This document shows positions 61,589 to 64,000 of a stretch of 64,000 nucleotides of DNA, in pieces (position 1 is the first letter of the stretch; every line of letters starts with the position of its first letter). The DNA is from DAOUAT01 sp964551735 (GTDB taxonomy: Bacteria; Chloroflexota; Anaerolineae; CG2-30-64-16): the NCBI GenBank assembly GCA_964551735.1, contig CAZKEF010000002.1, forward strand, positions 272,994-336,993. The letters are read 5' to 3'. The notes beneath the pieces are model-generated. The model searched no databases. It had not been told where the DNA came from and saw only the letters and a program-made list of their open reading frames with translations. A program made the position numbers and the translations under genes.

Positions 61589-63973
61589 ATGATGAGAGGC
61601 AACCCAGCTCTGGTAACTGCGATTGCAGCCTGCGCGATCATCACGCTGGCCGTCCTCCTGCCGGCCCGGCCCGCCTCTGCCCGCAACGAGCCGCCTGGCA
61701 ACGACCTCCAGGATCTGGTCGAGCAATACGCGCCGGTGCTGTACTTCCATCCCGACGAGCTGTTCCGACCCCAAACCGTGGACGTCCTCCTGAACACGGC
61801 GCAGTTACGTCAGAGCCGAAAAACCTTGCCCGACATGACCGTGCTGACCAGCATCTCCCAGCACGACTTACCGACCTTCCAGGACACGTCTTACTACCTG
61901 GATGTATGGATGGGCAACAGCGGCGCTTCCGATGCCCGCAACTATTCGGCGCTGCGTGATTTCTACCTGACGACGCTGAGCCCCCTGATCGGCGGCCCAC
62001 CGATGGCCACCTACGCGCGTCTGGCGACCGACGAGGGCTCCGGCCGCTTCACCATCCAGTACTGGTTCTTCTACTTCTACAATGACTGGTTCAACAAGCA
62101 CGAGGGTGACTGGGAGATGATCCAGGTGATGCTGGATCGTGCCGGCCGACCGGAGTGGGCAGTGTATAGCCAGCACGAGGACGGTACACGGCGTCCGTGG
62201 CAAGACGTCCCGCGCGAAGACGGCACTCACCCTGTGGTCTACGTCGCCCTGGGCTCCCACGCCAACTACTTCCGGGGCGACGATCTCTTCCCCCATGGCC
62301 GAACCGTGGGCAATTCCCAGGCGCAGGTCGTCGACCGCACCGGCCGGCACGGTCGCATCAAACTGCCGCTGGTCTTGCTGCCCGAAGATCGGCCTCGCGC
62401 AGACGGCAAGCCAGCGGGCGGCGACGACCTGGCCTGGCTGGACTTCGGCGGTCATTGGGGCGAGAACACCGCCGTGGGCGGCTTCAGCGGCCCGCTCGGT
62501 CCCGCGTTCAAGGGCGAGCAGTGGGATCGGCCTTACGCCTGGGGGATGCGCCAGCCGTTGGATCTGGAAACCTGGTACGGCAATCGGCTGCGGGTGGCGG
62601 TGAGCGGCGCCGCGGCTGAGGTGACCCTGGCCTCGAACCTGCGAACCGACAACGCCGCGGTGGAGGCCTTGCCGGGGCTGGTTCTGCTGCACGCGGATCC
62701 CCTGCCCGACGAAGTATTCACCGCGAACATCCAGGCGCCGGCCGGCCAGCGGTTCGACCTGGTCGCCATGGTGCCGTCGCCTGAGACCAAACAGATCGCG
62801 CGTTACCTCTTCCGCAGCCTGACCACGGCTGATGCCGGGCGTGCCTACCTGGCCATCCGGGTCGGAGACACCCCGGTGCTGTTTGTGGAGGGTTCATCAC
62901 CCAGGTGGCCGAACGCACTGGAAACCGCAGATGCCTTGTGGGATGCGCCCGACCTCGTGTGGATGGCGCAGACGGCCTCTGCCGGTGAGTTGCTGCTGGG
63001 CCTGCTGCTCAGCTTCCTGGCCGGGGTCGTGCCCGCGTACCTGTGTCTCACGCTGCTCTATTGCGCCGACCTGTACGAGAAGGAACCGCTGCGGCTGATA
63101 TTGGCGGCCTTCTTCTGGGGCGCGTGGCCCGCTTTCTTGATCGGCCTGGCCGTTGTCGTCATCTTCCGGCTGCCCATCGAGCTGTGGGGACGGGACGCGG
63201 TTGAGGCGGTGCGGGTGGGCCTGCTGGCGCCCGTGATCGAGGAGCTGTCCAAGGGTGCGGTCGTGCTCTTCATCGTGCATCGCTATCGCAGCGAGATTGA
63301 CAGCGTCCACGATGGCATCGTCTACGGCGCGGCGGTAGGCCTGGGCTTTGCCATGACCGCCAACATGCTTAGCTTCATGGGCGCCTTCCTGGTGCATGGG
63401 TTCGTGGAGCTGCAGCAGAAGATCCTGGTGGAGGGCCTGCTGCACGGCCTTAACCATGCGTTTTACACCGCATTCTTCGGCGCCGGCCTGGCCTACGCGA
63501 CCTTCGCGCGCAGCCGCACGCGACACTGGACCGTGCCGCTGGCCGCGCTCCTGCTGGCCATGGCCGCGAACGGGCTGCATGGGCTGATCCAGCGCAGCAG
63601 CATCGGTATCAGCCCGTTCGCCATCGGCCTGACCTGGCTGGGCATCATTGCTATCGTCGCTATCATGTCCTGGTCCCTGCGCCGCCAATACCGATGCATC
63701 CGCCGTGAGCTGGTGGGCGAGGCGCCGGACGACGTACGCCGCACGCTGCTGCATCCCGTGGCCAGAGCCTGGGCCGAAGCCCGCGCGCTGATCACAGGCG
63801 GCTGGCGTGGTTGGCGGCACACCAGGCAGATCTTCCAGCTCAGCGCGGAGCTGGCGTTCCGCAAGGCACAAAGCAGCGCACATCCTGACAAGCCGAAGCT
63901 GGTCACGGAGGTGAACGTCCTGCGCGACCAACTTCAAGGGCTGCTGGTAGGGCAATCGCGTCTTATTCTTTGA
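61589..63973 (+). CDS. Vps62-like exported domain fused to a PrsW-type membrane protease
   Basis: 794 residues; ATGATG start with GAAAGG upstream. A signal sequence (1-32) is followed by a Vps62-like domain (about 35-290; APVLYFHPDELFRPQTVDVL, FFYFYNDWFNKHEGDWEMIQ, VALGSHANYF) and a beta-rich linker. About eight membrane helices follow. They contain the PrsW glutamates E551-E552 in APVIEELSKGAVV, DGIVYGAAVGLGFAMTANM and HGLNHAFYTAFFGAG. PrsW-family CAAX-like proteases perform intramembrane cleavage, for example of anti-sigma factors. A carbohydrate/lipid-sensing-like exported domain joined to a membrane protease suggests a one-component envelope sensor, which is inference. Confidence 0.82.
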   Translation: MMRGNPALVTAIAACAIITLAVLLPARPASARNEPPGNDLQDLVEQYAPVLYFHPDELFRPQTVDVLLNTAQLRQSRKTLPDMTVLTSISQHDLPTFQDTSYYLDVWMGNSGASDARNYSALRDFYLTTLSPLIGGPPMATYARLATDEGSGRFTIQYWFFYFYNDWFNKHEGDWEMIQVMLDRAGRPEWAVYSQHEDGTRRPWQDVPREDGTHPVVYVALGSHANYFRGDDLFPHGRTVGNSQAQVVDRTGRHGRIKLPLVLLPEDRPRADGKPAGGDDLAWLDFGGHWGENTAVGGFSGPLGPAFKGEQWDRPYAWGMRQPLDLETWYGNRLRVAVSGAAAEVTLASNLRTDNAAVEALPGLVLLHADPLPDEVFTANIQAPAGQRFDLVAMVPSPETKQIARYLFRSLTTADAGRAYLAIRVGDTPVLFVEGSSPRWPNALETADALWDAPDLVWMAQTASAGELLLGLLLSFLAGVVPAYLCLTLLYCADLYEKEPLRLILAAFFWGAWPAFLIGLAVVVIFRLPIELWGRDAVEAVRVGLLAPVIEELSKGAVVLFIVHRYRSEIDSVHDGIVYGAAVGLGFAMTANMLSFMGAFLVHGFVELQQKILVEGLLHGLNHAFYTAFFGAGLAYATFARSRTRHWTVPLAALLLAMAANGLHGLIQRSSIGISPFAIGLTWLGIIAIVAIMSWSLRRQYRCIRRELVGEAPDDVRRTLLHPVARAWAEARALITGGWRGWRHTRQIFQLSAELAFRKAQSSAHPDKPKLVTEVNVLRDQLQGLLVGQSRLIL

Positions 63974-64000
63974 CACCGAACCGAAATGGATTATGGTTAC

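Overview
The window is GC-rich with a strongly GC-biased third codon position. It looks like a chromosomal segment of a Chloroflexota bacterium of the Anaerolineae/Caldilineae type. The pointers are a SufU-type SUF system with a SufR-like regulator, a DarA-like protein, secreted proteins ending in a YLPLVLR tail, and intergenic spaces full of palindromes and low-complexity repeats. This taxonomic placement is an inference; no rRNA or tRNA gene is visible.

Left part (1-13.5 kb): an ABC exporter, a thioredoxin-CcdA fusion membrane protein, a leftward unit of two secreted proteins and an O-antigen-ligase/TPR membrane protein, a broken methyltransferase, a pRiA4b ORF-3-like protein, a fatty acid desaturase, a tandem DarA-type protein and glutamine-dependent NAD synthetase.

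Accessory island (13.6-23.3 kb, all on the minus strand): this is the main discovery. It is a complete diversity-generating retroelement (DGR): reverse transcriptase, Avd and a template repeat (TR). It has two variable repeats (VR1, VR2), each forming the last ~39 codons of a different large NACHT-NTPase/FGE-sulfatase protein. Every TR-VR difference in the 118-bp core (16 in VR1, 12 in VR2) falls on an adenine of the TR coding strand and none on any other base. A caspase-like protease and a small membrane protein lie in the same block. These two and both NACHT proteins share a Gly/Asp-rich repeat (GVQxGRD, GDLVLGDKIG, NTGGGAYI, TGGGxFVGRDQ), which suggests homotypic recruitment. My reading is a hypermutable sensor, STAND switch, protease-effector conflict (immunity or cell-death) system. 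DGRs attached to NACHT conflict genes are known in outline from multicellular bacteria; the two-receptor layout and the shared adaptor repeat are what deserve attention here.

Middle (23.6-46 kb): a Pro/Thr-rich lipoprotein, a CPA2 cation/proton antiporter with TrkA domains, a K+ channel with two RCK modules, a 127-bp tandem repeat array, a second ABC exporter with a low-complexity insertion, a serine-biosynthesis-like trio (class V aminotransferase, SerA, DUF1015), a double-module secreted 5'-nucleotidase, a PLP desulfhydrase and FAD oxidoreductase pair, zinc-ribbon and rhodanese envelope proteins, three transporters or membrane proteins, and an atypical SDR.

Right part (46-64 kb): a long rightward SUF iron-sulfur operon (sufR-like, sufC, sufB, sufD, rhodanese, sufU, hicB-hicA, sufS, second sufU, Rieske ferredoxin, sufT-like), a DUF72 protein, a serine hydroxymethyltransferase-GcvT fusion, a second toxin-antitoxin pair (hicA-hicB) with an apparently leaderless toxin, a possible broken gene, a CDP-alcohol phosphatidyltransferase and a Vps62-PrsW fusion protein.
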